Positions 25,646 through 33,646 of a DNA stretch of 64,000 nt are shown here, piece by piece. Origin of the DNA: Brevibacterium oceani (GTDB lineage: Bacteria; Actinomycetota; Actinomycetes; Actinomycetales; Brevibacteriaceae); the NCBI RefSeq assembly GCF_013623835.1, contig NZ_JABKDE010000003.1, positions 372,001 to 436,000 of the forward strand. Reading direction: 5' to 3'. Within the stretch, counting starts at the first letter, position 1, and each line of letters opens with the position of its first letter. Made by a program: the position numbers and the translations under genes. The notes under the pieces are model-generated. The model was given only the letters and a program-made list of their open reading frames with translations. It was not told the DNA's origin and made no database searches.

Positions 25646-26574
25646 TGGCCACGGACACGACCCCGGCCGCCGCCCCGCCGCCAACCGCACGTCCTCACGC
25701 GAACGGTGCGCCGCCTCGGCGACGGAAGCGCTACACCGCCGACAAGGTGCCCATGGGCACCGTCATCGGGCGGATGATCGTGGGACTCATCGTCTTCGCA
25801 GTCTTCGTCCTGCCCTACCTCATCATGTTCTTCGGCTCTGTGAAGACGAAGTCGCAGATCAGGTCCGTGGAGCCGACGTACCTGCCGCAGGAATGGCACT
25901 GGGAGAACTTCGTCGACATGTGGTCGACGCCGGAGACCCCGCTGGTGCAGAACATGATCTCGACGGTGATCATCGCCGTGTGCGCGACCCTGCTCGTGCT
26001 CGTCGTGGCCCTGCCCGCCGCCTACTACACGGCACGGTTCAGGTTCCCGGGCCGGATGGTGTTCATGTTCTTGGTCATCGTCACCCAGATGCTGCAGCCG
26101 GCTGTGCTCACCTCCGGCCTGTTCCGGCAGTTCTCCCTGCTGGGGATGAATGACACGTGGGCGGCGATGATCGTCGTCAACGCCGCGTTCAACCTCTCCT
26201 TCGCCACCTGGATCATGCACTCGTTCTTCGCCGGCATCCCCAAGGAGATCGACGAGGCGGCCCGGCTCGACGGGGCATCCCAGCTGTCCGTCCTGTTCCG
26301 GATCAACCTCCCCCTCGTGTGGCCGGGGATCGTCACGGCGATCGTGTTCACGTTCGTCGCCTGCTGGAACGAGTTCGCCGCCTCGCTCGTCATCCTCTCC
26401 ACGGCCGGCAATCAGCCGATCTCCGTGGCGCTGACGAAGTTCGTCGGCCAGTACGAGACGAGCTGGCAGTACGTCTTCGGCGTCTCGATCGTCGGCATCC
26501 TGCCCGTCGTCATCCTCTTCATGCTCATCGAGAAGCGCCTCGTCGGCGGGCTGACCGCAGGCAGTGTGAAGTAG
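25645..26574 (+). CDS. Sugar ABC transporter permease, MalG/UgpE type
   Basis: ATG 25645 lies inside the preceding stop (TGATG) and follows AGGAGGT. The 309-residue product has a Pro/Ala/Arg-rich cytoplasmic leader of ~35 residues. Six membrane segments follow, starting GRMIVGLIVFAVFVLPYLIM, with an EAA loop KEIDEAARLDGASQLSVLFR then INLPLVWPG. It completes a binding protein-permease-permease importer, with the ATPase supplied by the divergent gene at 22053-23162. It ends 43 bases before the convergent dehydrogenase. Confidence 0.9.
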   Translation: MATDTTPAAAPPPTARPHANGAPPRRRKRYTADKVPMGTVIGRMIVGLIVFAVFVLPYLIMFFGSVKTKSQIRSVEPTYLPQEWHWENFVDMWSTPETPLVQNMISTVIIAVCATLLVLVVALPAAYYTARFRFPGRMVFMFLVIVTQMLQPAVLTSGLFRQFSLLGMNDTWAAMIVVNAAFNLSFATWIMHSFFAGIPKEIDEAARLDGASQLSVLFRINLPLVWPGIVTAIVFTFVACWNEFAASLVILSTAGNQPISVALTKFVGQYETSWQYVFGVSIVGILPVVILFMLIEKRLVGGLTAGSVK

Positions 26575-26617
26575 GAACGACGTGAAGCGGCGTCAGGGTG
26601 GAGTGGGATCTCCCCGC

Positions 26618-27718
26618 TCACACCTGATCGACGTCGACCCAGGACCGGGTCGCGGCCGATTCCAGTACCGCCTCGGTGACGAGGACCGCGCGGACTCCGT
26701 CGCGGAGGGTAGGCAGACCCTCGGGTCGGTCGCCTGCGAAATGAGCGTAGGAGTCGGCGACGAAGGAGTTGAAGGCGTCCTGGTAGCCCTGCGGGTGGCC
26801 GGTCGGCACCGCGCACAGTCGGGCGGCGTCGGCGGTGAGTGCATCGGGGTCGCGGACGAGGAGGCGGCTCTCGGCCCGGCGGCCGAGCCATAGCCGCTCG
26901 GGCTGCTCCTGGTCGAAGCGCATGCTCGCCTCGGTGCCGGCGATCTCCACGGTCAGGGAGTTCTTCCGGCCGGGAGCGGCTTGGGAGATGAGCAGCGAGC
27001 CGATGGCGCCGCCGGAGAACTCGGCGGTGATGGCCACGGTGTCCTCCGTCGTCACGGTGGCCCCGCCTCGGCGAGGGTGGACGGTCCGCGTCGTCGCCAC
27101 GAGCGAGGCGATGCGGTCGCCGGTGATGAATTCGATGAGGTCGACGAGGTGGGAGCCGATGTCGGCGAAGGCGCGCGACGGTCCGCCGCGGGCGGATTCG
27201 ACGCGCCAGTTCTCGTCCTCGGGTCCCAGCAGCCAGTCCTGGAGGTATCCGGCGTCGACGGTGAGCAGCCGGCCGGCCTCGCCCGCGCGGAAGCGGGCGC
27301 GGGCCTCCCGGACCATCGGATGATAGCGGTAGACGAAGGGGACGGTGCCCATCAGTCCGGTCTCCTCGGCGCGGGCGAGGACGGCGCGAGCGGCCTGAGA
27401 GTCGGTGGCCAGGGGCTTTTCGCAGATGAGCGCCGAACCGGAGTCGAGGACCCGCAGCGACTGCTCGGCGTGGACGTCGTTGGGGGTGCACACGTGGACG
27501 ACGTCGAGGCCGCGGTCGATGAGGTCGTGCGCGGTCGCGGAGTGTGCGAATCCGAGTTCGGCCGCCGCCCGGGCGCTGGACGCCGGCGAGGAGGTGGCCA
27601 CGGATTCAAGGACGGCACCGGCCGAGCGCGCGGCTCTGCTGTGGACGCGGCCCATGAATCCGCCGCCGAGGACACCGATGCGCAGTGCGCGACCGTCTGC
27701 TGAGACTTCTTCGACCAT
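26618..27718 (-). CDS. Gfo/Idh/MocA-family oxidoreductase
   Basis: This 366-residue NAD(P)-dependent dehydrogenase has a Rossmann start RIGVLGGGFMGRVHSRAA, the EKPLATD motif holding the catalytic Lys near residue 100, and the C-terminal alpha/beta domain beginning YRYHPMVREARARFRAGEAG. SRAFADIGSHLVDLIEFITG provides the typical Asp-x-x-x-His pair. Members oxidise or epimerise sugars and inositols. It is convergent with the sugar ABC importer and may act on the imported sugar, although its direction excludes a shared transcript. Confidence 0.85.
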   Translation of the reverse strand: MVEEVSADGRALRIGVLGGGFMGRVHSRAARSAGAVLESVATSSPASSARAAAELGFAHSATAHDLIDRGLDVVHVCTPNDVHAEQSLRVLDSGSALICEKPLATDSQAARAVLARAEETGLMGTVPFVYRYHPMVREARARFRAGEAGRLLTVDAGYLQDWLLGPEDENWRVESARGGPSRAFADIGSHLVDLIEFITGDRIASLVATTRTVHPRRGGATVTTEDTVAITAEFSGGAIGSLLISQAAPGRKNSLTVEIAGTEASMRFDQEQPERLWLGRRAESRLLVRDPDALTADAARLCAVPTGHPQGYQDAFNSFVADSYAHFAGDRPEGLPTLRDGVRAVLVTEAVLESAATRSWVDVDQV

Positions 27719-27940
27719 GCCTCATTATGCAGTCGCGGATCGGACCGGGTCGAGCCTGCGCCTGCCCGAGCCTGCACCTGCTCGCCTCGGCTGTGCCGAC
27801 CCTGCCGCATCGTCCCTGTGGCGCGCCCGCGCCGCCATGGGGCAATCCACGGCCGTTCCCGCCTGGCCCTTTACACTGGAAGACAGTGGTCGCGCAATCC
27901 CCCATTCGCAGCGCGTGCCACAACTCGCGAAGGAGTGTCA

Positions 27941-28870
27941 TTGCCTCAACTACGACGATTCGCCCAGGTGGACGTCTTCTCCGCCGTTCCCTTCCGCGGC
28001 AACCCCGTCGCCGTCGTCCTCGAAGCCGACGGCCTGTCTGACGAACAGATGGCCCGGATCGCGAACTGGACCAACCTGTCCGAGACCACTTTCGTCCTCT
28101 CCCCCACCGATCCTGCCGCCGACTACCGGCTGCGGATCTTCACCCCGCGCCGCGAGCTGCCCTTCGCCGGCCACCCCACCCTCGGTTCGGCCGCGGCCTG
28201 GCTCGATGCCGGCGGCTCCCCGGCCCAGGATGGTCGGATCGTCCAGGAATGCGGTGCCGGGCTCGTCGATATCCGCCGAGGCGGCCCCGCCTCCCCGTCG
28301 GCGGATCCTTCTGTCGCCCCGTCGGCGGATCCTTCTGTCGCCCCGTCGGCGGAAACGCCCGAGACCCTCGCCTTCGCCGCTCCGAAGCGGCTGCGCACCG
28401 GGGAGCTCGACGAAGCGTATGTCAGCGACATCGCCCGCGCCCTCGGCATCGAACGCAGCGAGATCCTCGACCATCAGTGGGTCGACAACGGTCCCGGTTG
28501 GGCGGCCGTACGCCTGGCCGGCGCCGAACAGGTGCTCGCACTCACGCCCGACTTCTCTGCGATCCCCGAGGCCAAGCTCGGCGTCTTCGGAGCTCACCCA
28601 CAGGGCTCGGAGCACGAATACGAGATCCGCGCCTTCGTTCCCGGCGTCGGCGTGGGCGAGGACCCGGTCACCGGCAGCCTCAACGCCTCGGTCGCGCAGT
28701 GGCTCATCGGCGCGGGGCTCGCCCCCGACTCCTACACGACGACTCAGGGCACCGCGATCGGTCGGGCCGGGGTCGTCTCGATCTCGACGGAGGGATCAGC
28801 CTCGGCGGACCCAATCGTCTGGGTCGGCGGCGCCACGAGCGTCTGCATCCGTGGGACGGTGACCGCATGA
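27941..28870 (+). CDS. PhzF-family isomerase-like protein
   Basis: This protein of about 309 residues is of the PhzF/diaminopimelate-epimerase-like fold. Landmarks are QVDVFSAVPFRGNPVAVVLE, LSETTFVLSP, RELPFAGHPTLGSAAAWL and GEDPVTGSLNASVAQWL. TTG 27941 is preferred: GAAGGAG ends at 27935, and the longer frame upstream has no ribosome site. A tandem insert (SADPSVAP repeated) interrupts the middle. PhzF relatives isomerise small carboxylic acids, but most members of this size have no known substrate. It overlaps the methyltransferase-like gene by four bases (ATGA), so the two are co-translated. Confidence 0.82.
   Translation: MPQLRRFAQVDVFSAVPFRGNPVAVVLEADGLSDEQMARIANWTNLSETTFVLSPTDPAADYRLRIFTPRRELPFAGHPTLGSAAAWLDAGGSPAQDGRIVQECGAGLVDIRRGGPASPSADPSVAPSADPSVAPSAETPETLAFAAPKRLRTGELDEAYVSDIARALGIERSEILDHQWVDNGPGWAAVRLAGAEQVLALTPDFSAIPEAKLGVFGAHPQGSEHEYEIRAFVPGVGVGEDPVTGSLNASVAQWLIGAGLAPDSYTTTQGTAIGRAGVVSISTEGSASADPIVWVGGATSVCIRGTVTA
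28296..28353 (+). repeat. 24-bp tandem repeat inside the PhzF gene
   Basis: A 24-base unit starting CGTCGGCGGATCC occurs at 28296-28319 and 28320-28343, with a third partial copy to 28353. It is in frame (8 codons) and encodes PSADPSVA-type units in a loop between family motifs. The copies are identical, so the expansion is probably recent and copy number may vary between strains. Confidence 0.85.
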
Positions 28871-29835
28871 GTCGACATCTCACGAGCGTGGACAAGCCGA
28901 AGAAGCGGCTGCGGATCTTCCACGGTCGCATGTACTTCGCCCTCCAGGCTCTCGCCGGTGCGGCATGGTGGCTGGGCACCGCGACGATTCCCGCGGTGCA
29001 GTCGGCGACGCTCGGCGGCATCGACCCGCTCCTGATCGCCGTCGTCGACATCCCGCTCTTCGTCATCGCTTCGGCGCTGGCGGCCATGAACTTCCGCTGG
29101 GCCGTATGGATCGCTGCGGGCTGGAGCGTGCTCGTCGGCCTCGGCATGGTCATCTATGCCACCGTCACCACCGAGGCGGGACTCGGTGCCGTGCTCATGA
29201 TCCTCGCAGCGGTCGGCAGTGTGATCGCGGGTGCGCTCGTTCTGCTCGGTCGCGTTCCCTCGGACTGGCTGCTCATCGGGCCGTTCGCCTTCCACAGTTC
29301 GCATACGCGGGTGCGTTCGCGCCTGCTCGTGCACACGACGATTCAGATCGTCGTGTTCTGGGGCGTGTTCCTCGTCATCATTCCGCTGCTCATCAACTCC
29401 TTCGAGGACCGGTGGCAGCTGTCCTACAAGTTCCCGATCCTGCTGGCCGTCGCAGGCTTCGCCCTGCTCGCGTTCTCGAGCGTCATCGGTGTGTGGTCGG
29501 CCCGGGCGATCGCGAACTTCGGTTCGGGCACCCCGCTGCCGTCCCAGATGGCGCACCACCTCGTCGCCCGCGGGCCCTACGCCTTCGTCCGCAATCCCAT
29601 GGCCATCGCCGGCATCGCCCAGGGTGTGGCGATGGGCCTGCTCATCGGCTCGTGGCTGGTCGTCGTCTACGCGCTCATCGGCTCGCTGCTGTGGAACTGG
29701 CTGATCCGCCCCCACGAGGAGGCCGACCTGTACGAGCGCTTCGGCGATGAGTACCGCGAATACGCCAGGCGGGTGGACTGCTGGTGGCCGCGGTTCTCCG
29801 GGACCTCCGGTTCCGCCCTTGCCGACGAGGAGTGA
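28867..29835 (+). CDS. Membrane methyltransferase-like protein, ICMT/PEMT type
   Basis: ATG 28867 overlaps the PhzF stop (ATGA). The 322-residue product has about eight hydrophobic segments. The last ~110 residues carry the isoprenylcysteine-methyltransferase-like signature (LVARGPYAFVRNPMAIAGIA, later LIRPHEEADLYERFGDEYRE with YARRVDCWWPR). Members of this superfamily methylate lipids, isoprenyl groups or amines in the membrane with S-adenosylmethionine, but the substrate here is not evident. Coupling to PhzF is unexplained and may mean a shared small-molecule pathway. Confidence 0.75.
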   Translation: MSRHLTSVDKPKKRLRIFHGRMYFALQALAGAAWWLGTATIPAVQSATLGGIDPLLIAVVDIPLFVIASALAAMNFRWAVWIAAGWSVLVGLGMVIYATVTTEAGLGAVLMILAAVGSVIAGALVLLGRVPSDWLLIGPFAFHSSHTRVRSRLLVHTTIQIVVFWGVFLVIIPLLINSFEDRWQLSYKFPILLAVAGFALLAFSSVIGVWSARAIANFGSGTPLPSQMAHHLVARGPYAFVRNPMAIAGIAQGVAMGLLIGSWLVVVYALIGSLLWNWLIRPHEEADLYERFGDEYREYARRVDCWWPRFSGTSGSALADEE

Positions 29836-29880
29836 TCGGCCTACGCTCGAGCGATACCGACCACTCATCGAGGAGTCCCC

Positions 29881-30306
29881 ATGGTCACGTTCACCACTGA
29901 ACTGCTCAGTCTGGGCAACAACGTCGGCATTGAGGTCCCCGAGGACGTCGTGCTCGGCTTCGGCAAGCGGGTTCCGGTCATCGTCACGATCGAAGGGTAT
30001 TCCTATCCGTCGACGACGGCGGTGATGGGCGGGAAGTACCTGCTCCCGCTGGCCAAGGAGCACCGCGAGAAGATCGGAGTGGCCGGCGGCGAGACTTACG
30101 ACGTCACGCTCACCCACGACACTTCGAACCGGGAGACGCCCGTCCCCGATTCACTCGCCGAGGCTCTCGCCGCCGCCGGCAGGCGCGATGCCTTCGACGC
30201 GCTCGCTCCCTCGAAGCGCAAGGAACATGTGCGGCAGGTGACCTCGGCGAAGGCCGAGGAGACCCGCGATCGCCGGATCAGGAAGATCGTCGACTCGCTG
30301 GGGTGA
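29881..30306 (+). CDS. DUF1905 / YdeI-OmpD-associated domain protein
   Basis: This 141-residue soluble protein has an N-terminal DUF1905-type beta domain (residues ~1-80: TTELLSLGNNVGIEVPEDVV, GKRVPVIVTIEGYSY) and a C-terminal YdeI/OmpD-associated helical segment (DALAPSKRKEHVRQVTSAKA, with RDRRIRKIVDSLG). The YdeI-type tail is sometimes called bacteriocin-protection, but no biochemical function is established. ATG 29881 follows CGAGGAGT. It stands alone after the methyltransferase-like gene. Confidence 0.8.
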   Translation: MVTFTTELLSLGNNVGIEVPEDVVLGFGKRVPVIVTIEGYSYPSTTAVMGGKYLLPLAKEHREKIGVAGGETYDVTLTHDTSNRETPVPDSLAEALAAAGRRDAFDALAPSKRKEHVRQVTSAKAEETRDRRIRKIVDSLG

Positions 30307-30360
30307 GCGCCCGTCGGCCGGCCGGCTCAACCACGTTCGGTCGTGGTGATCTCGCTGCCC

Positions 30361-30744
30361 TCACCCTGCATCGTGCATCGTCACCGCATAGCCGTCGAGG
30401 TCGACCAGAGTGAAGGTCAGCCCGAAGGGGCTGGGAGCCGGCGCGCGGAGGATCTCCACCCCCGCTTCGGCAAGGAAATCGTGGAGAGCCTGCGCGTCAT
30501 CGCACTTCAGCCACAATGCCACCCCATTTCCCGGGCGCTGCCCGGATTCGAGATCGACGCCGGGCAGCGGCTCGCGCACCGCGAAAGGGATCGGCGAGGT
30601 GGTGAAGACGACCGCTCCGGGAGGTGCGGCCGGAGCGCGGGTGAGCCCGAGCTTCGATTCGTAGAACCGGGCGGCCGCTTCCACATCGCGCACCTGCAGG
30701 GCGATGAAGTCCGGACCGCTGACGGAACCGACTGATTCATTCAT
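30361..30744 (-). CDS. VOC-family (glyoxalase/dioxygenase fold) protein
   Basis: This 127-residue vicinal-oxygen-chelate protein has two beta-alpha-beta-beta-beta modules (GPDFIALQVRDVEAAARFYE, GNGVALWLKCDDAQALHDFL and PFGLTFTLVDLDGYAVTMHD). ATG 30744 is chosen because GAAGGAG stands 5 bases upstream. VOC proteins detoxify or resist small molecules, but a single short domain such as this could also just bind a ligand. It is divergent from a MarR regulator with symmetrical operator sites between them, so it is probably induced by the MarR ligand. Confidence 0.82.
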   Translation of the reverse strand: MNESVGSVSGPDFIALQVRDVEAAARFYESKLGLTRAPAAPPGAVVFTTSPIPFAVREPLPGVDLESGQRPGNGVALWLKCDDAQALHDFLAEAGVEILRAPAPSPFGLTFTLVDLDGYAVTMHDAG

Positions 30745-30797
30745 GATGTTCTCCTTCTCATGGCATCTCCTCATTCGATCGGATGCCGACTCTCTTA

Positions 30798-30832
30798 ATG
30801 TCAGCATACTGACATAAATGAATGTATGTCAG
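30798..30832. promoter_or_regulatory. MarR operator with three ATGTCAG half-sites
   Basis: ATGTCAG (30798-30804) and CTGACAT (30809-30815) form a perfect dyad with a 4-base spacer. A third ATGTCAG copy follows at 30826-30832, just before the marR start at 30842. The region is AT-rich and separates the divergent VOC and marR genes. Autorepression with control of the VOC gene is the simple reading. Confidence 0.65.
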
Positions 30833-30841
30833 AATTCTTAC

Positions 30842-31336
30842 ATGAGTCAAGAGCAGAGCGGTCGGGCGCCGAAGGGGACTGGGGTGGAGGGCAAGGAGGT
30901 GGAGGACCTCGAGTCTCTCCTCGGATATCAGCTCAAGCATCTGCAGACGACCCTCCGGTCTCGGATGGACGCGACGCTGCGCCCACTGGACCTGACCACG
31001 CCGCAGTACAACTGTCTCGAACAGCTGCGCCGATCGCCGGGGGCGTCGAATTCCGAGCTCGCGCGCGGTGCCTTCGTCACCCGGCAGACGATGAATACGC
31101 TGGTGCGCGGATTGCAGGAGCGGGGGCTGATCACGAGGCCGGCGAAGGCCGACTCCGGGCGCATCCTGCCCACGCGCCTCACTCCGGCGGGCGAACGACT
31201 CCTCGATCAGGCGGTGTCCCGGGTCGAGGCGATCAGCGCCCGCATGGTCTCGCCGCTCGACGACGAGACCCGCACGAAGGTCACCGAGGCGCTCGGCCTG
31301 TGCATCGCGGCCCTCGAGGAGTCAGAGGACGGCTGA
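30842..31336 (+). CDS. MarR-family regulator
   Basis: This MarR winged-helix dimeric regulator has about 164 residues. Visible parts are LLGYQLKHLQTTLRSRMDAT (dimer helix), LDLTTPQYNCLEQLRRSPGA, ELARGAFVTRQTMNTLVRGL (recognition helix) and the wing ITRPAKADSGRILPTRLT. ATG 30842 is used rather than ATG 30818, which falls inside the operator region. It is divergent from the VOC gene and probably represses both by binding the ATGTCAG dyad, releasing on a phenolic or toxic ligand as is usual for the family. Confidence 0.85.
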   Translation: MSQEQSGRAPKGTGVEGKEVEDLESLLGYQLKHLQTTLRSRMDATLRPLDLTTPQYNCLEQLRRSPGASNSELARGAFVTRQTMNTLVRGLQERGLITRPAKADSGRILPTRLTPAGERLLDQAVSRVEAISARMVSPLDDETRTKVTEALGLCIAALEESEDG

Positions 31337-31369
31337 GGCGGGCCGGGCCGATGAGCGGCGGGAGGACCG

Positions 31370-31843
31370 TCACACTGCTGCGAGCCGCCGACCCGAATCG
31401 CTCCTCGTCCTCCGCGACGGCCACATCACCATGGCCGCCAGGCCGAACAGCGCACCGAGGCCGGCGCCGAGGGTGTTCGTCACCAGGTCGCTGAGCGTGG
31501 CGAAGCGGGTCTGCGTGAGCACGGTGCCCTGGAAGATCTCGATGGCGGCACTGAGGCTCGCGCCGACGGCGAACCCGAGCCACCAGCGCCTGCGGCCGAA
31601 GTGGAGGGCGGCGAGGAATCCGAAGGGAATGAACATCGCCACATTGCCGAGCTTCTCGACCCGCTCATACGTCAGCCAGGATGTCTCCCGGTGCGCGGCG
31701 AAGAGGTCGAGCGCGTGCCCGATGAGAGTGTCAGGGCCGGTCCCCAGCTGCTGCGGGGTCAGCGTGATCGCGGCGATGAAGAGGGTGTAGAGAACAAGAA
31801 GGGCCAGCGGCGCACCGATCGTGCGCTGATCTCGATCTGTCAT
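31370..31843 (-). CDS. VanZ-like membrane protein (copy 1)
   Basis: This 157-residue membrane protein belongs to the VanZ-like family. It has four hydrophobic segments and the conserved patches LYTLFIAAITLTPQQLG, EKLGNVAMFIPFGFLAALHF, IEIFQGTVLTQTRFATLSDL and VTNTLGAGLGALFG. ATG 31843 follows TAGGTTGG. VanZ of enterococci gives low-level teicoplanin resistance, but most family members have no known role. A closely similar paralogue lies immediately upstream (31908-32375), so the pair arose by tandem duplication. Confidence 0.82.
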   Translation of the reverse strand: MTDRDQRTIGAPLALLVLYTLFIAAITLTPQQLGTGPDTLIGHALDLFAAHRETSWLTYERVEKLGNVAMFIPFGFLAALHFGRRRWWLGFAVGASLSAAIEIFQGTVLTQTRFATLSDLVTNTLGAGLGALFGLAAMVMWPSRRTRSDSGRRLAAV

Positions 31844-31907
31844 CACGACCAACCTACGTGGCAATCCTTGGCGCATCCTCAGCCGCGGATGCGAATCCGA
31901 TCAGGGA

Positions 31908-32375
31908 TCACCGGACTACATGGTCGATGGGGACGTCGTCCCGCCTCGGCGGCCAGATGATCATGGCGATGAGCGCAAGGACGGCACCGATGCCCGCGCC
32001 GAGGCTGTTCGTCACGAGATCGCTGATCGTGGCGAAGCGTGTGGGTGAGAGCAGGGTCGCCTGCGTACCCTCGATGAGGCAGGTGAAGGCGATGCCGGTG
32101 ACCCAGCCGAGCCACCAGCGGCGGCGTCCGGCCTGGAGGGAGACGAGGAAGCCGAACGGGACGAACATCCCCACGTTCGCGAGCTTCTCGAGGATGTCGT
32201 AGTCGATCCAGGCCGTGAGGCGGTGAGAGGCGAGGAAGTCGAGCAGCCCGGCGATGAACGAACCGGGGCCCGTGTCCAGCTGCTGGGGTGAGAGGGTGAC
32301 GAGACCGATGAAGATCGTGTAGAGGATGAGCAGGGCCAAGGGCACCGTCCGCACACTCCTCCGCCTACCTGTCAT
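31908..32375 (-). CDS. VanZ-like membrane protein (copy 2)
   Basis: This 155-residue paralogue of the downstream VanZ-like protein has the same four-helix layout and matching patches (LYTIFIGLVTLSPQQLDTGP, EKLANVGMFVPFGFLVSLQA, RFATISDLVTNSLGAGIGA). ATG 32375 with GAGGTG 9 bases upstream is preferred over an in-frame GTG at 32387. The two copies are in the same direction 64 bases apart, so they are probably co-transcribed. Both keep the Glu and Arg residues of the family core, so both look functional. Confidence 0.82.
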   Translation of the reverse strand: MTGRRRSVRTVPLALLILYTIFIGLVTLSPQQLDTGPGSFIAGLLDFLASHRLTAWIDYDILEKLANVGMFVPFGFLVSLQAGRRRWWLGWVTGIAFTCLIEGTQATLLSPTRFATISDLVTNSLGAGIGAVLALIAMIIWPPRRDDVPIDHVVR

Positions 32376-32410
32376 CGGTCTCGTCACCTCATCTCAGTTC
32401 ACGGCCTGCC

Positions 32411-33487
32411 TCAGACGGCTTCGACCTCGTCGAAGCTCGCGGTGTCGATGACGACGCGGAACTGCACGTCTCCGGCCACGACTCGATCATAGGCGGCGTC
32501 CGCCTCGGTGACGGGGATCGTCTCGATCTGTGCGGCGATGCCGTGCTCGGCGCAGAAGTCGAGCATCTCCTGGGTCTCGGCGATGCCGCCGATGTTCGAT
32601 CCGGCGATCGCCTTGGCGCCGCCGATGACCGAGCCGAAGGAGAACTGCTGCTTCTCCGGCGGCAGGCCGACGACGGCCATGACACCGCGCGGCTTGAGCA
32701 GGCGCAGGTACTTGTCGACGGTGATGTCTGCGCTGATCGTGTTGAGGATGAGGTCGAACTCGCCGCGGTGGGAGGAGAAGAAGTCGTCCTCCGTGGTTGC
32801 GAGCATCCGCGTCGCGCCGAGACCCAGTGCCGCCTTCTCCTTCTTCAGGGTGCGCGAGAGCACGGTCACTTGCGAGCCCATGGCCGCAGCGATCTGCACG
32901 CCCATGTGGCCGAGTCCGCCGAGGCCGAGCACGGCGACCTTCTTCGGCGCACCGTTCTTCTGCTCACCCGCACCCCAGCGGTTGAGCGGGGCGTAGGTGG
33001 TGATGCCCGCGCACAGCAGCGGGGCGGCGACGTCGAAGTCCAGCGCATCCGGGATCCGGCAGACGAAGCGTTCGTTGACGACGACCTTCTGGGAGTATCC
33101 GCCCTGCGTGATCGTGCCGTCGACGTCTTCGACGTTGTAGGTTCCGACGCTGCCGTTCAGGCAGTTCTGCTCCTGTCCGGCCAGGCATTCCTCGCATTCG
33201 CCGCACGAGTTGACCATGCAGCCGACCCCGACACGGTCGCCGATCTTCCAGTCGGTGACGTTGTCACCGACGGCTTCGACGACGCCGGCGATCTCGTGGC
33301 CGACGGTGAGCGGGAAGTGGGCCTCGCCCCATTCGTTGCGGATGGTGTGGATGTCGCTGTGGCAGATGCCCGCCGCCTTGATGTCGATGACGACATCGTC
33401 GGGTCGCGGATCCCGACGTTCGATCGTGGCCACGCGGAACGGCTGGTCCGGTCCGGTCTTCTGCAGTGCCTTGACGCTGATGCTCAT
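32411..33487 (-). CDS. Zinc-dependent NAD(P) alcohol dehydrogenase
   Basis: This 358-residue medium-chain dehydrogenase of the cinnamyl-alcohol/YahK-like type has the catalytic zinc site GICHSD and TVGHEIAGVVE, the structural four-Cys cluster MVNSCGECEECLAGQEQNC and the cofactor motif VLGLGGLGHMGVQIA. ATG 33487 is chosen because AAGGAG lies 6 bases upstream; 27 additional open codons precede it without a ribosome site. It reduces aldehydes or oxidises primary alcohols in the cytoplasm. No pathway neighbour is evident. Confidence 0.88.
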   Translation of the reverse strand: MSISVKALQKTGPDQPFRVATIERRDPRPDDVVIDIKAAGICHSDIHTIRNEWGEAHFPLTVGHEIAGVVEAVGDNVTDWKIGDRVGVGCMVNSCGECEECLAGQEQNCLNGSVGTYNVEDVDGTITQGGYSQKVVVNERFVCRIPDALDFDVAAPLLCAGITTYAPLNRWGAGEQKNGAPKKVAVLGLGGLGHMGVQIAAAMGSQVTVLSRTLKKEKAALGLGATRMLATTEDDFFSSHRGEFDLILNTISADITVDKYLRLLKPRGVMAVVGLPPEKQQFSFGSVIGGAKAIAGSNIGGIAETQEMLDFCAEHGIAAQIETIPVTEADAAYDRVVAGDVQFRVVIDTASFDEVEAV

Positions 33488-33646
33488 GTGATCTCCTTGG
33501 ATTCCGATTCCGAGCTGGGCCACATCGTCCAGCGCTTGCGGCAGGCAGTCTATTCCATGCACATGCACTTATCCTTCAGATCACATTCAGGCGTGCTGGG
33601 TCTGTCGGCTCCTGGTCGTACACAGTTCCTGACCGCTCGGTCGCGT

